The translations under genes were made by a program, and so were the position numbers. The notes beneath the pieces were generated by a model, which saw only the letters and a list, made by a program, of their open reading frames with translations, did not search any database and was not told the DNA's origin. A stretch of 52,088 nucleotides of DNA, taken from NCBI GenBank assembly GCA_005772895.1, contig SXIH01000014.1, forward strand, positions 1 through 52,088, written 5' to 3'. This stretch comes from Bacteroidota bacterium (GTDB lineage: Bacteria; Bacteroidota; Bacteroidia; 2-12-FULL-35-15). This document shows, one piece after another, positions 17,545-26,782 of the stretch; the first letter of the stretch is position 1, and the number at the start of each line of letters is the position of its first letter.

Positions 17545-19674
17545 ATGAAACTATGCAATCGTTTACTCCTTGTTTTTGCAATTTCGTTTACCAATGTGTT
17601 TTCACAAGACGTGAAATATATTGATTCTCTTCAAAAGGAGTTTGATAAAGCCACTGTTGATACTACCAAAATTGATATTTTATCAGATATAAGTGATGCA
17701 TGGTATTTATCGAGTCCCGAAAAAGCACTTGAAACGAATAATAAGATGCTTGAGCTAATTGAAGAGGCTATTCCAAAGTATTCGGGTGTGCCACAAAAGC
17801 GTTTGTATTTAATGAAGGCAGGAACCTATAATAATTTAGGAATGCTTTCAATGGATAAAGGAGATGTGATGAAGTGTCTGGAATATTATAATATGAGCGT
17901 TCCTCTTTTCGAAGCATCTGGCTTTAAAGAGTATTTAGCAAGTGCTTACAATAATATTGGTTTTGTTTACGAAAATCACGGAGATGTTGAACGTGGAATG
18001 GAGTTTTATTTTAAGAGTTTAAAGTTAAGAGAAGAAGTAAAAGATGACAGAGGAATTGGCGAGTCGTACAATAACATTGCCTATATGTATAATGCGCAAG
18101 GTGATCAGGAAAAAGCTTTGGAAACTTTTGTGTTAGCTCTCAAATATTTTGAAAAGGCAAAAAATGACCAAGGAGTTGGTATTATCTATAATAACCTTGG
18201 AGATATATATAAACAAAAAGGAAATTATCCGGAAGCTTTAAGTGTTCTGCAAAAAAGTATTGCCATTAAAACAGGTTTGTCGGATCACAAAGGTCTATCT
18301 ACCGTTTATGTGAATGTTGGTGATATTTATGAAAGACAAAAACTATTCGACTCAGCAAAAAAATATTATAATTCAGCTTTAGTGGAAGCTCAATTAGCCG
18401 AAAATAAATCCAAAACTTCCGGAGCTTTGCAAAATTTAGCATCTGTGTTTTTGCGAACGGGTGATGTTTCCAAAGCTTTTGAATATGGAAAGCAGGCGCT
18501 TTCTCTTTCTATTGAAGTTGGTTTCCCTGAAAAAATCAGAGACAGCTATTCTATCTTAAGTGAAATTTATGCAGCTAAAAATGATTTCAAAAATGCTTAT
18601 GAGTCATACAAGTCTTTCAAAGAAATGTCGGACAGCATTTTGAGTGATAATACCAAGCAGGATGCTATCAAACAACAAATGAAATATAGTTTTGATAAGC
18701 GTGAAATAGAAGTGAAAAAAGAAAAAGAGCAAAGTGAATTTGAACATCAGATAGAAGTAAAGCGACAGAATCAAATTATTTATACATCTGTTGGCGTTTT
18801 GTTACTGGTGATTATTTTCTCCGGTTTTCTTTACAATCGTTTCAGAGTTACAAAAAAACAGAAAGCTATTATAGAAGAACAAAAACATGAGGTAGAAGAA
18901 CAAAAAGAACTGGTTGATGAAAAAAACAAAGAAATAACAGACAGTATTAATTATGCAAAACGAATTCAACAGGCGATACTTCCTCCTGAAAGAATATTTC
19001 AGAATACATTGAACAATTCATTTGTTTTATTTAAACCAAAAGATATTGTTGCCGGAGATTTTTATTGGATGGAAATTGTAGGCGATTGGATAATTTTTTC
19101 TGCAGCAGATTGTACAGGTCACGGTGTGCCGGGAGCAATGGTGAGTGTTGTTTGTCACAATGCATTGAACAGAAGTGTAAGAGAATTTGGGTTGACTGAG
19201 CCGGGAAAAATTTTGGACAAAACCAGAGAGTTGGTGATTGAAACATTTGAAAAAAGTGATCATGAAGTAAGAGACGGGATGGATATTTCTTTGTGTGCGT
19301 ATAATAAAAAAACAAAAGTGATGAATTGGTCCGGAGCCAATAATCCATTGTGGATAGCCAGAAAGCGAGAATGGATAGAAGTAAAACCGGATAAACAACC
19401 GATAGGGAAGTATGAAAATTCTAAACCGTTTACCACCAATAAAATGCAGATGGAAGAAGGAGATGTGTTTTATATTTTCACAGATGGTTATGCAGATCAG
19501 TTTGGCGGACCGAAAGGAAAAAAATTCAAGTACAAACCTTTTCAGGAATTGTTGATGGAAAATTCTGCACTTGCTTTAGATGTGCAAAAACAAAAGTTGG
19601 ATGTAGCATTTGAAAGCTGGAAAGGAAATTTGGAGCAAGTGGATGATGTATGTGTGATTGGTGTGCGGATATAA
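17545..19674 (+). CDS. TPR-repeat sensor with SpoIIE (PP2C-type) phosphatase domain
   Basis: This is the second copy of the sensor type seen at 256-2400. It has a signal peptide (ending near SFTNVFSQ), six or more TPR units (about 60-390; recurring YNNIG/A-x-x-Y-x-x-x-G-D), a membrane helix (about 411-431), a charged coiled coil, the DSINYAKRIQQAILP linker, and a SpoIIE domain (about 492-709). The phosphatase motifs AGDFYWM and AADCTGHGVPGAMVSVV are intact. The C-terminal GNLEQVDDVCVIGVRI is nearly the same in both paralogs. It stands alone on the plus strand after alaS. Sensing by the periplasmic TPRs and signalling through partner dephosphorylation is inferred. Confidence 0.88.
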   Translation: MKLCNRLLLVFAISFTNVFSQDVKYIDSLQKEFDKATVDTTKIDILSDISDAWYLSSPEKALETNNKMLELIEEAIPKYSGVPQKRLYLMKAGTYNNLGMLSMDKGDVMKCLEYYNMSVPLFEASGFKEYLASAYNNIGFVYENHGDVERGMEFYFKSLKLREEVKDDRGIGESYNNIAYMYNAQGDQEKALETFVLALKYFEKAKNDQGVGIIYNNLGDIYKQKGNYPEALSVLQKSIAIKTGLSDHKGLSTVYVNVGDIYERQKLFDSAKKYYNSALVEAQLAENKSKTSGALQNLASVFLRTGDVSKAFEYGKQALSLSIEVGFPEKIRDSYSILSEIYAAKNDFKNAYESYKSFKEMSDSILSDNTKQDAIKQQMKYSFDKREIEVKKEKEQSEFEHQIEVKRQNQIIYTSVGVLLLVIIFSGFLYNRFRVTKKQKAIIEEQKHEVEEQKELVDEKNKEITDSINYAKRIQQAILPPERIFQNTLNNSFVLFKPKDIVAGDFYWMEIVGDWIIFSAADCTGHGVPGAMVSVVCHNALNRSVREFGLTEPGKILDKTRELVIETFEKSDHEVRDGMDISLCAYNKKTKVMNWSGANNPLWIARKREWIEVKPDKQPIGKYENSKPFTTNKMQMEEGDVFYIFTDGYADQFGGPKGKKFKYKPFQELLMENSALALDVQKQKLDVAFESWKGNLEQVDDVCVIGVRI

Positions 19675-19676
19675 AA

Positions 19677-20033
19677 CTACTTTCTCGTATACAACCAAGC
19701 CATCCAAATCAAAACACCTTGCAAGGGTAATCTTGCAATCGCCATCCAAAGTGATGGACTATTTTTTTGCCAAAAGTTTATTGCCATTTGAATGTTTGCC
19801 GGAAAAATAGCAATCAGCATTGCAATAATTAACCAGGCTGCAATGGGTCTTGTACTTTCTGGAATCAACAATATTCCCAATACAATTTCAATTACGCCAC
19901 TGATGTAAATTAATTGCAAATGCCAAGGAAAGTAAGGCGGCATTATTTTCATATACAATTTCGGATTCACGAAATGGTAAATTCCTGCTGCTACATAAAT
20001 CAAAGACATGAAATAGAGTAGTGCTATTTTCAT
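19677..20033 (-). CDS. DoxX-like small membrane protein
   Basis: The protein has 118 residues with four hydrophobic helices: an N-terminal YFMSLIYVAAGIYHFVNP, then LIYISGVIEIVLGILLI, AAWLIIAMLIAIFPANI and the C-terminal helix. A GxxHF-NP segment after helix 1 and the conserved FPANI are typical of DoxX/DoxD-like membrane proteins (a superfamily that includes MauE-type redox-associated proteins). Function is unknown. Its ATG overlaps the stop of the upstream minus-strand gene by 4 bp, so the two are coupled. Confidence 0.75.
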   Translation of the reverse strand: MKIALLYFMSLIYVAAGIYHFVNPKLYMKIMPPYFPWHLQLIYISGVIEIVLGILLIPESTRPIAAWLIIAMLIAIFPANIQMAINFWQKNSPSLWMAIARLPLQGVLIWMAWLYTRK

Positions 20034-21544
20034 TTCACAGCTTTCATGGGAATTTCATAATGCTCTACCACATCTGAAATAAAATTTTGAAGGTGCTTTA
20101 ATTTGTCGTTCTCTAAAGCTTTATCGGCAATGCTTTGCAATTTTTCAACGTATTGTTTGCGCTGCGTTGACGACCACTGAGAAGCATAATAAATGGATTT
20201 GATAGTTAAATCGTTTTCCAGATTTTTATTGATACCCGCAGTTAATTTTTCGTAACGTTTGTAACACTCCTGAATACTTTCATTATCTTCTAAAAAGAAA
20301 TAACCCAAGATTAATGTTGCGAACAAAGCATCATACAAGCGTTGGAAAGCAATTTGTTGAAAATTTACCAAAAGGTATTCTAATTTCTCAACAGCTTTTT
20401 TAATGTCGTCTTTCGAACCTAAAATTAATAGTCCGCAATAAATATTATTCAAATTGATGAAACGCACATGCATGCCTTCATTCCAAATAGGCTTTGCCAG
20501 AATTTCTTCACACTTCAGTTTGTAAAATTCAATTTGTGATTTTACTTCTTTCGGTAAATTTTCGTTGTAATCTTTTTTGTAGCCGTGACAATAATGTGTT
20601 AGAAAATAACTTGCCTGAATGCTCAAATAAATAATTTCAGGCGTGTTCACATAGTTTTTCCAGAAACGAAGAGGTTCGCGTTGTTTAATTAAAAATGCAG
20701 ATTCTTTTTGCAGCTCATCTCTGCTCATTGATCCAATCAAATGTTTCAACTTTAAATAATCTACATTCAATTGTATGTCGTCAGAAAAAGAAAAAATAAT
20801 AAAAGCATTTTTCTCTAAGTCATCTATCAGCTTATTGATCTCATCTAAAATTTCCTGACTGTAAAAACGAGTATCGTTCAAATAATTTAAAGTGTGGAAA
20901 TAAGCATATCTGCTCAACATTTGAATACTCAACGATTCGTTGTTGCGGTATTTATCATAAAAACTCAAATGCTCTTCCATCTCTTTGTCCGACAAAACAC
21001 TCTTGCCTTTAAAGTTTAAATTTTGACGCATATACAAATACATCAAATTAATGATGTGTTCGTTTTTCAATAATTCGGTAATGCGTTGATGGTATTTTAT
21101 TGCTGCATTTTTGTTTTCCAACACAAATGCTTGTTGAGCAAAATATTTTAATACAGCAATGGCGGTAGGAAAGTCTTCTGTTTTTTCAGCAATGTCCAAT
21201 AAAATTTCAGAAAGGTGATTTGCTTTTTCAAGTTCACCCTTATTGATTAACTGCTCAATTTTGGAAATGTTATTGGTGAGATAAGAAGGATGGTTGCGGC
21301 TTAAAAAAGAGGTTAATCGAAAAGTATAATGAACTAACTGAAAAAATTTCTTTTTACTTTTTTCATCTTTGGCGCCATAAACACTTTTACATAAGTCATC
21401 CGACTCTTTTTGTTTCCAATCATCTTTGCGGATTTGCAAAATTAATTTGAGGGGTAATTCTGCATTATTTTTTTTCAAATGAAGTTTGAATTCTTCAAAA
21501 TGAAAATCGTCTAACAGAAGTATGACCCTTTGGATGCTTAACAT
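20030..21544 (-). CDS. hypothetical helical repeat protein
   Basis: This 504-residue protein without signal peptide or membrane helix is rich in Leu, Lys, Glu and Tyr. Regular amphipathic helices suggest a TPR-like alpha-solenoid (for example GELEKANHLSEILLDIAEKT and DFPTAIAVLKYFAQQAFVLE). I do not recognise a named family, although proteins of this size and style are frequent in Bacteroidota. It is translationally coupled with the downstream DoxX-like gene, the only functional clue. Confidence 0.7.
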   Translation of the reverse strand: MLSIQRVILLLDDFHFEEFKLHLKKNNAELPLKLILQIRKDDWKQKESDDLCKSVYGAKDEKSKKKFFQLVHYTFRLTSFLSRNHPSYLTNNISKIEQLINKGELEKANHLSEILLDIAEKTEDFPTAIAVLKYFAQQAFVLENKNAAIKYHQRITELLKNEHIINLMYLYMRQNLNFKGKSVLSDKEMEEHLSFYDKYRNNESLSIQMLSRYAYFHTLNYLNDTRFYSQEILDEINKLIDDLEKNAFIIFSFSDDIQLNVDYLKLKHLIGSMSRDELQKESAFLIKQREPLRFWKNYVNTPEIIYLSIQASYFLTHYCHGYKKDYNENLPKEVKSQIEFYKLKCEEILAKPIWNEGMHVRFINLNNIYCGLLILGSKDDIKKAVEKLEYLLVNFQQIAFQRLYDALFATLILGYFFLEDNESIQECYKRYEKLTAGINKNLENDLTIKSIYYASQWSSTQRKQYVEKLQSIADKALENDKLKHLQNFISDVVEHYEIPMKAVK

Positions 21545-21607
21545 AATTTTTTTTCTCGCCCTAAAGTATCAAAAAATTAGTTGAAATAAAAGCCCGGTAA
21601 AATTTTA

Positions 21608-22288
21608 CTATTTTTCTAAGCGCCAATTAATGGGTAAAATGCCTTGATGTTCCAAAATCTTATTTGTTTTTGAAAAATGTTTGCAGCCAAAAAATGCGCC
21701 TCTGGCAAGTGGAGAAGGATGAGCTGCAGTTAAAATAAAATGTTTGTCTTTGTCAATCAATTCAGCTTTGGTTTGAGCAAAATTTCCCCAAAGTAAAAAA
21801 ACAATTCCTTTTTTATTATCTGAAACAGCCTTTATAACTGCATCGGTAAATTGTTCCCAACCCTTTTTTTGATGTGAGCCGGCCATTGTTGCCCTCACAG
21901 TTAAAGTTGCATTCAACAATAAAATGCCCTGATCGGCCCAAGGTTCCAAATTCCCATCTTGTGGAACAGGTATTCCCAAATCACTTTCTAATTCTTTAAA
22001 AATATTTACCAAAGAAGGTGGTTTCCTTATGCCCGGACTAACAGAAAAACAAAGCCCGTTTGCCTGCCCGAGACCATGATAAGGATCCTGACCAATAATC
22101 ACTACTTTCAACTTATCAAAGGGAGTGCGGTTAAAAGCAGAAAAAATTTGATTTCCGGGAGGGTAGACAATGTGCTGTTTTTTTTCGTTTATGAGGAAAG
22201 ATTTAAGCTCCGAAAAGTAAGGAGCAGCAAATTGTTCGCCCAGAACTTTCTTCCAACTTTCATGAATTTCCACCTCTGTTTTTTGCAT
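21608..22288 (-). CDS. ung: uracil-DNA glycosylase, family 1
   Basis: Ung removes uracil from DNA to start base excision repair. The water-activating loop GQDPYHG (Asp68), the Leu-loop HPSPLARGAFFGCKHF (His190) and the uracil-pocket LLNATLTVR are all intact. The length of 226 residues is standard. It has its own promoter (22308-22338), divergent from that of the small lipoproteins. Confidence 0.97.
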   Translation of the reverse strand: MQKTEVEIHESWKKVLGEQFAAPYFSELKSFLINEKKQHIVYPPGNQIFSAFNRTPFDKLKVVIIGQDPYHGLGQANGLCFSVSPGIRKPPSLVNIFKELESDLGIPVPQDGNLEPWADQGILLLNATLTVRATMAGSHQKKGWEQFTDAVIKAVSDNKKGIVFLLWGNFAQTKAELIDKDKHFILTAAHPSPLARGAFFGCKHFSKTNKILEHQGILPINWRLEK

Positions 22289-22307
22289 ATTTATCGCTTT
22301 TCAGTGC

Positions 22308-22338
22308 CAAAAGTAGCCTTATTTGTGATTTTTACAAT
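22308..22338 (-). promoter_or_regulatory. ung: promoter for ung
   Basis: On the minus strand ATTG (22338-22335), a 19-nt spacer and TACTTTTG (22315-22308) match the Bacteroidota consensus. The predicted leader is about 15 nt. Confidence 0.6.
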
Positions 22339-22364
22339 TTTGTGTAAAATATTTTGTCAATTGG

Positions 22365-22395
22365 TTTGTTTAAATCTATATTTATTATAATTTTG
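22365..22395 (+). promoter_or_regulatory. promoter for the tandem small lipoproteins
   Basis: TTTG (22365-22368), exactly 19 nt, then TAATTTTG (22388-22395) is a full match to TTTG/TAnnTTTG. The start point is expected near 22400, about 40 nt before the first ATG at 22441. The promoter supports expression of the two tiny genes that follow. Confidence 0.7.
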
Positions 22396-22440
22396 CAGTT
22401 CAACACAAGGTTATAAAGTACTAATTATATAAGATTTCTC

Positions 22441-22593
22441 ATGAAAAAATTATTTGTAATTGTCCTATCAGTTGTTTTTGTCGGTGCTACTTTATCATCC
22501 TGCAGAAGCCATGAGCGTTGTGCTGCATACGGAAAAATCAACAAAATTGACTCCGGTAAAACCATTACCGATAAAACTGAAAAATCAATTTAA
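22441..22593 (+). CDS. small lipoprotein (50 aa), first of a tandem pair
   Basis: The ATG at 22441 opens a 50-residue product beginning MKKLFVIVLSVVFVGATLSS, then Cys21: a signal peptide with lipobox LSSC. The mature part is about 30 residues and starts CRSHERCAAYGKINK. The Cys-Ala-Ala-Tyr-Gly stretch resembles the CPAYG motif of tiny Bacteroidota lipoproteins (from memory). It lies behind a strong promoter and 14 bp ahead of a paralog with the same leader and CRS start. Function is unknown. Confidence 0.78.
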   Translation: MKKLFVIVLSVVFVGATLSSCRSHERCAAYGKINKIDSGKTITDKTEKSI

Positions 22594-22607
22594 CCTTCAA
22601 TTATACG

Positions 22608-22751
22608 ATGAAAAAATTTTCACTTATCCTTCTAGCTGTATTCGTTACAGGTTCTATCTTAACTTCTTGCCGTTCTAAAGGTGATTGTGCAGGAATTACT
22701 ACTCAGAAGGTTGAAAAAGTGAAAGTTAGCGCTTTACCTCGCTCCATCTAA
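22608..22751 (+). CDS. small lipoprotein (47 aa), second of a tandem pair
   Basis: This 47-residue product begins MKKFSLILLAVFVTGSILTS, then Cys21 (lipobox LTSC), with mature start CRSKGDCAGITTQKVEK. Length, lipobox position, the CRS-x-x-x-C spacing and a Lys-rich tail match the preceding gene, so the pair looks like a recent tandem duplication that diverged. It is followed after 16 bp by ytxJ and is likely co-transcribed with it. Confidence 0.78.
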   Translation: MKKFSLILLAVFVTGSILTSCRSKGDCAGITTQKVEKVKVSALPRSI

Positions 22752-22767
22752 TTCCGTTTATTATTTC

Positions 22768-23115
22768 ATGAATTGGTTACCGCTAGTCGCTGAAGAACAG
22801 TTGACGGAAGTTAGTCTTTTGTCGCATAAAAGCGAAATCAAAGCTGTAATCTTATTTAAACACAGCACCCGTTGTTCAACCAGTTCAATGGTTTTAGACC
22901 GCCTGGAGAGATTTTGGAAACTGTCAGAAAAGGAAGCTCCCGCCTATTTTTTAGATATGATAAAACATAGAAATGTGTCAGATAAAATCGCACAACTATA
23001 TGGTATTTCCCATGAATCGCCCCAGATTTTACTCATCAAAAACGGGAAATGTATTTATTCGGCTTCGCATTCTAATATTAGTGCTCCCGATATTGAAGCA
23101 GTTCTTAATAGTTGA
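22768..23115 (+). CDS. ytxJ: bacilliredoxin-like protein YtxJ
   Basis: This 115-residue thioredoxin-fold protein of the YtxJ (monothiol bacilliredoxin) family carries a single reactive cysteine in FKHSTRCSTSSM and the cis-proline segment HESPQILLI. Bacilliredoxins strip bacillithiol from protein disulfides, and this subfamily is found in bacillithiol-producing Bacteroidota. No bshA, bshB or bshC gene is in the window. Its end overlaps the convergent osmC-family gene by 11 bp. Confidence 0.88.
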   Translation: MNWLPLVAEEQLTEVSLLSHKSEIKAVILFKHSTRCSTSSMVLDRLERFWKLSEKEAPAYFLDMIKHRNVSDKIAQLYGISHESPQILLIKNGKCIYSASHSNISAPDIEAVLNS

Positions 23116-23509
23116 AAATAATTGTTTGTTTCAGCTCCCGACTTAAGCTTTTGGCTACCGGACAAGTATGAGCAGCATGTTCTAAAAGACTTTTATCCTT
23201 ATCAGAATAGCCGTTTTTGGGCATTGTAAATTCCACTATAATTTCGCCTACTCTTCTTGGATCAGCTACCATAATTTTGGTAATTTCTACGGCAGTTCCG
23301 TCAATATTTAAGTTATGTCTGCCCGCTACAATTCCCATAATGGTAAGCATACAACAACCCAAAGAAGTTGCCAATAAATCTGTTGGTGAAAAAGCTTCTC
23401 CTTTTCCATTATTATCAGTTGGCGCATCGGTGATAATGGTGTTTCCCGATTGCAAATGAGTGGATTCTGTTCTCAAATTGCCCTTGTATACTATTTTTGA
23501 TGTTTTCAT
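23105..23509 (-). CDS. OsmC/Ohr-family protein
   Basis: The 134-residue OsmC-like domain protein has two conserved cysteines, one in LGCCMLTIMG and one in AHTCPVAKSL. This is the pair that reduces organic hydroperoxides in the OsmC/Ohr superfamily. FSPTDLLATSLGCC and GTAVEITK...DPRRVGEI are typical of the broad YhfA-like OsmC group. It is convergent with ytxJ, another thiol-redox gene, with an 11-bp overlap of their ends. Confidence 0.88.
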   Translation of the reverse strand: MKTSKIVYKGNLRTESTHLQSGNTIITDAPTDNNGKGEAFSPTDLLATSLGCCMLTIMGIVAGRHNLNIDGTAVEITKIMVADPRRVGEIIVEFTMPKNGYSDKDKSLLEHAAHTCPVAKSLSRELKQTIIFNY

Positions 23510-23583
23510 CGTTTTTAGGTGTGGGATTTTGTATATTTGTTATTCCGATTGTTCGGAAGAAAATTCATCACAAAGGTAAGCGA

Positions 23584-24354
23584 ATGCGTAAGAATAATTA
23601 TCTATTTATTTTATTTTCTCTTTTTTCTTTGTCCGTTTTCGGACAAGAGTTAAAAGACGATCAAACGCGTTTGGATAATGGTGAAGATTTAAAAGTGCTT
23701 TACCGTAACGAATCCAGTTTCGGATTGTTTGCTCATTCGGGTGGAGGAATTGGAATTGCTTACCGCAGAGGTTATCACGTTCATGGTACCCGTAAACGGA
23801 TGTTGGAATTGGAAGCTCAAAATTTCAAACATCCGAAAGAAATTAAAAGTGTCAACTCGTATTACGATAATTCAAAAGGTTTTATTTACGGAAAATTAAA
23901 TTCGTTTTTACTGATTCGTCCGGGAATTGGTTTTCAAAATATTCTTTTCGAAAAACAGGAAAAGAAAAATGTGGAAATCCGTTTCTCTTATTTTGTAGGA
24001 GCAACATTGGCGTTTGCTAAACCGGTTTACTTAGAAATTATTGTTGAGAATCCACCGGAGGCACCATCTATTTCTCAGGAAAAATATGATCCCGATAAAC
24101 ATTTCCCTTCAGATATTTATGGAAAAGCACCTTTCTTCAGAGGAATGGATCAGTTAAGAATGATTCCGGGTGGTTACGGAAAAATTGCTTTGAGTTTTGA
24201 ATACGGCAAACGTTACAATGTAATTAAAGCTATTGAAACAGGTGCCACACTTGATGTTTATCCTACCCATCTTCCGATGATGGCATTCGCTCCGAAACAA
24301 CAAGTCTTCGCAACTTTATACTTGAAGATGGTTTGGGGGAAGAAGTGGTTCTAG
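23584..24354 (+). CDS. exported protein, probably outer-membrane associated
   Basis: This 256-residue product starts at ATG 23584 with a clean signal peptide (MRKNNYLFILFSLFSLSVFG). A longer frame from 23497 adds 29 residues that would put a second hydrophobic segment in front, and it overlaps the start of the osmC-family gene on the other strand, so I reject it. The mature chain has strand-like segments (SSFGLFAHSGGGIGIAYRRGY, FLLIRPGIGFQNILF, RFSYFVGATLAFAKPVYLEII, QVFATLYLKMVW) suggesting a beta-rich, possibly barrel, envelope protein. I know it only as a conserved Bacteroidota-type hypothetical. A TATATTTG -7-like box lies at 23532-23539. Confidence 0.72.
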   Translation: MRKNNYLFILFSLFSLSVFGQELKDDQTRLDNGEDLKVLYRNESSFGLFAHSGGGIGIAYRRGYHVHGTRKRMLELEAQNFKHPKEIKSVNSYYDNSKGFIYGKLNSFLLIRPGIGFQNILFEKQEKKNVEIRFSYFVGATLAFAKPVYLEIIVENPPEAPSISQEKYDPDKHFPSDIYGKAPFFRGMDQLRMIPGGYGKIALSFEYGKRYNVIKAIETGATLDVYPTHLPMMAFAPKQQVFATLYLKMVWGKKWF

Positions 24355-24362
24355 GGAAGAAA

Positions 24363-24473
24363 AAAGTTAATTAGGTTAATTGGGTTAAGTAAGTGAAGTA
24401 TTATACTCAGTTAAACAAAAATTAGTAATCCCCTAATTAACCCATTTCCAAATTAACTTAATTAACCAATTAC
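24363..24473. repeat. TTAATTAACC-type repeat cluster between the exported protein gene and lipA
   Basis: Words such as GTTAATTAGGTTAATTGGGTTA and the roughly complementary CTTAATTAACCAATTA recur on both strands, giving weak self-complementarity across about 110 bp. No gene or clear promoter is seen here. Confidence 0.4.
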
Positions 24474-24505
24474 AATTAGTAGATTAAAGATTATCGATTA
24501 AGAAT

Positions 24506-25378
24506 ATGTCAGAAAGCACAATCACATCAGAGAGAAAGTTTCAAAAAAAACCGGATTGGTTAAGAGTAAAATTACCGACCGGAAAAGAATATGCGCAGGT
24601 CCGTGAAATCGTTTCCAAACATAAATTACATACCATCTGCGAAAGCGGAAATTGTCCGAATATGGGTGAATGCTGGGGAGCAGGAACCGCAACGTTTATG
24701 ATCCTTGGAAATATCTGTACACGCTCCTGCGGATTCTGCAATGTTGCTACCGGAAGACCGTTAGCTGTTGATTTGCAAGAACCGGAACGTGTTGCTGAAT
24801 CTGTGAGATTGATGAACGTAAAACATTGTGTGATTACTTCGGTTGACCGTGACGATTTAAAAGATGGTGGTTCTGTCATTTGGGTAGAAACAATCAATGC
24901 CATCCGTAAAGCAAGTCCGCAAACAAAATTTGAAACACTAATTCCCGATTTTCAAGGCAAGTGGGAAAACCTGCAACGCATCATTGATGTGAAACCCGAT
25001 ATTGTTTCGCATAACTTGGAAACTGTTAGAAGATTAACAAAACAAGTCCGCATACAAGCAAAATACGACAGAAGTTTAGAGGTGTTGAAACGCTTAAAAG
25101 ATGCCGGAGTAAAAACAAAATGCGGAGTGATGTTAGGACTAGGAGAAACAGAAGCAGAGATTCTTGAAACGATGGATGACCTGAGAGCAGTAGGTTGCGA
25201 TGTGTTAACACTCGGACAATATTTACAACCTTCCCCAAAACATTTACCTGTAGTAGAATTTATCCGTCCGGAAGTGTTTGCAAAATACAAAGAGATTGGT
25301 TTAGCAAAAGGGTTCAGGTTTGTGGAGAGTGGACCGCTGGTGAGGTCTTCGTATCATGCTGAAAAACACATCTTCTAA
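24506..25378 (+). CDS. lipA: lipoyl synthase
   Basis: LipA inserts two sulfurs into protein-bound octanoyl groups. It is a radical-SAM enzyme with two 4Fe-4S clusters: auxiliary ligands Cys45, Cys50, Cys56 ([12 protein letters not shown]) and radical-SAM ligands Cys71, Cys75, Cys78 (CTRSCGFC). The C-terminal RSSYH (about 280-284), whose serine ligates the auxiliary cluster, is present. The 290 residues are standard. No lipB is adjacent. Confidence 0.98.
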   Translation: MSESTITSERKFQKKPDWLRVKLPTGKEYAQVREIVSKHKLHTICESGNCPNMGECWGAGTATFMILGNICTRSCGFCNVATGRPLAVDLQEPERVAESVRLMNVKHCVITSVDRDDLKDGGSVIWVETINAIRKASPQTKFETLIPDFQGKWENLQRIIDVKPDIVSHNLETVRRLTKQVRIQAKYDRSLEVLKRLKDAGVKTKCGVMLGLGETEAEILETMDDLRAVGCDVLTLGQYLQPSPKHLPVVEFIRPEVFAKYKEIGLAKGFRFVESGPLVRSSYHAEKHIF

Positions 25379-25386
25379 CAAAAAGG

Positions 25387-25607
25387 TTTAAACACATAGA
25401 CACATAGAAAAAAAGGAAAAGGTTTTGTGTGTTATTGGATAGAAAAATAAATTTTTAACATAGAAATACCTCTATGAATTGAAGCTTGCTTCAATCCTAT
25501 GTAAATCCCCGGAAAAAAAAGAGCAAACAAATTAGAATAATTGTAATTTTACAGCACAAGCACATTCGTTTCTAAAAAACAAAAAACTATGTGTCTATGT
25601 GTTTAAA
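25387..25607. mobile_element. miniature inverted-repeat element, copy 1
   Basis: A perfect 21-bp inverted repeat bounds this 221-bp segment. The left end is 25387-25407 (starts TTTAAACACATAGACACATA) and the right end is 25587-25607. Inside, a nested palindrome (ACATAG at 25458-25463 with CTATGT at 25497-25502, then TTGAAGC/GCTTCAA at 25479-25494) is visible. There is no open reading frame. The same 21-bp ends occur at 31190-31432 with a different interior. It lies 28 bp upstream of gap. It may be a MITE or a structured repeat; no target duplication was identified. Confidence 0.65.
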
Positions 25608-25635
25608 TTTTCATGAATAAAAGACAAACTTCTAA

Positions 25636-26631
<996 letters not shown>

Positions 26632-26745
26632 TTGCACAATATTGTCTTAGATTCTCTCCCTTTGCTCTTAATCCTCTTTTTGTGCTTTTGATTAGGAATT
26701 TTAGACTAAAAATTGTAATTTTCTAGTAAAAACGTTAGAAATCAT

Positions 26746-26753
26746 TAAGTTTG
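26746..26753 (+). promoter_or_regulatory. possible -7 box for the HipA-like/DUF3037 pair
   Basis: TAAGTTTG fits TAnnTTTG, 29 bp ahead of the ATG at 26783. No convincing TTTG is found at 19-21 nt upstream, so this is tentative. Nothing else recognisable lies in 26632-26782. Confidence 0.35.
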
Positions 26754-26782
26754 CCAACGCAAAAATAATGAGATAGGATTTA

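Noticed and set aside
22460..22678. 72-residue frame overlapping the two mini-lipoproteins
   Set aside because: It runs in another frame across two frames that each have a signal peptide, lipobox and proper spacing; it has no family-like sequence.
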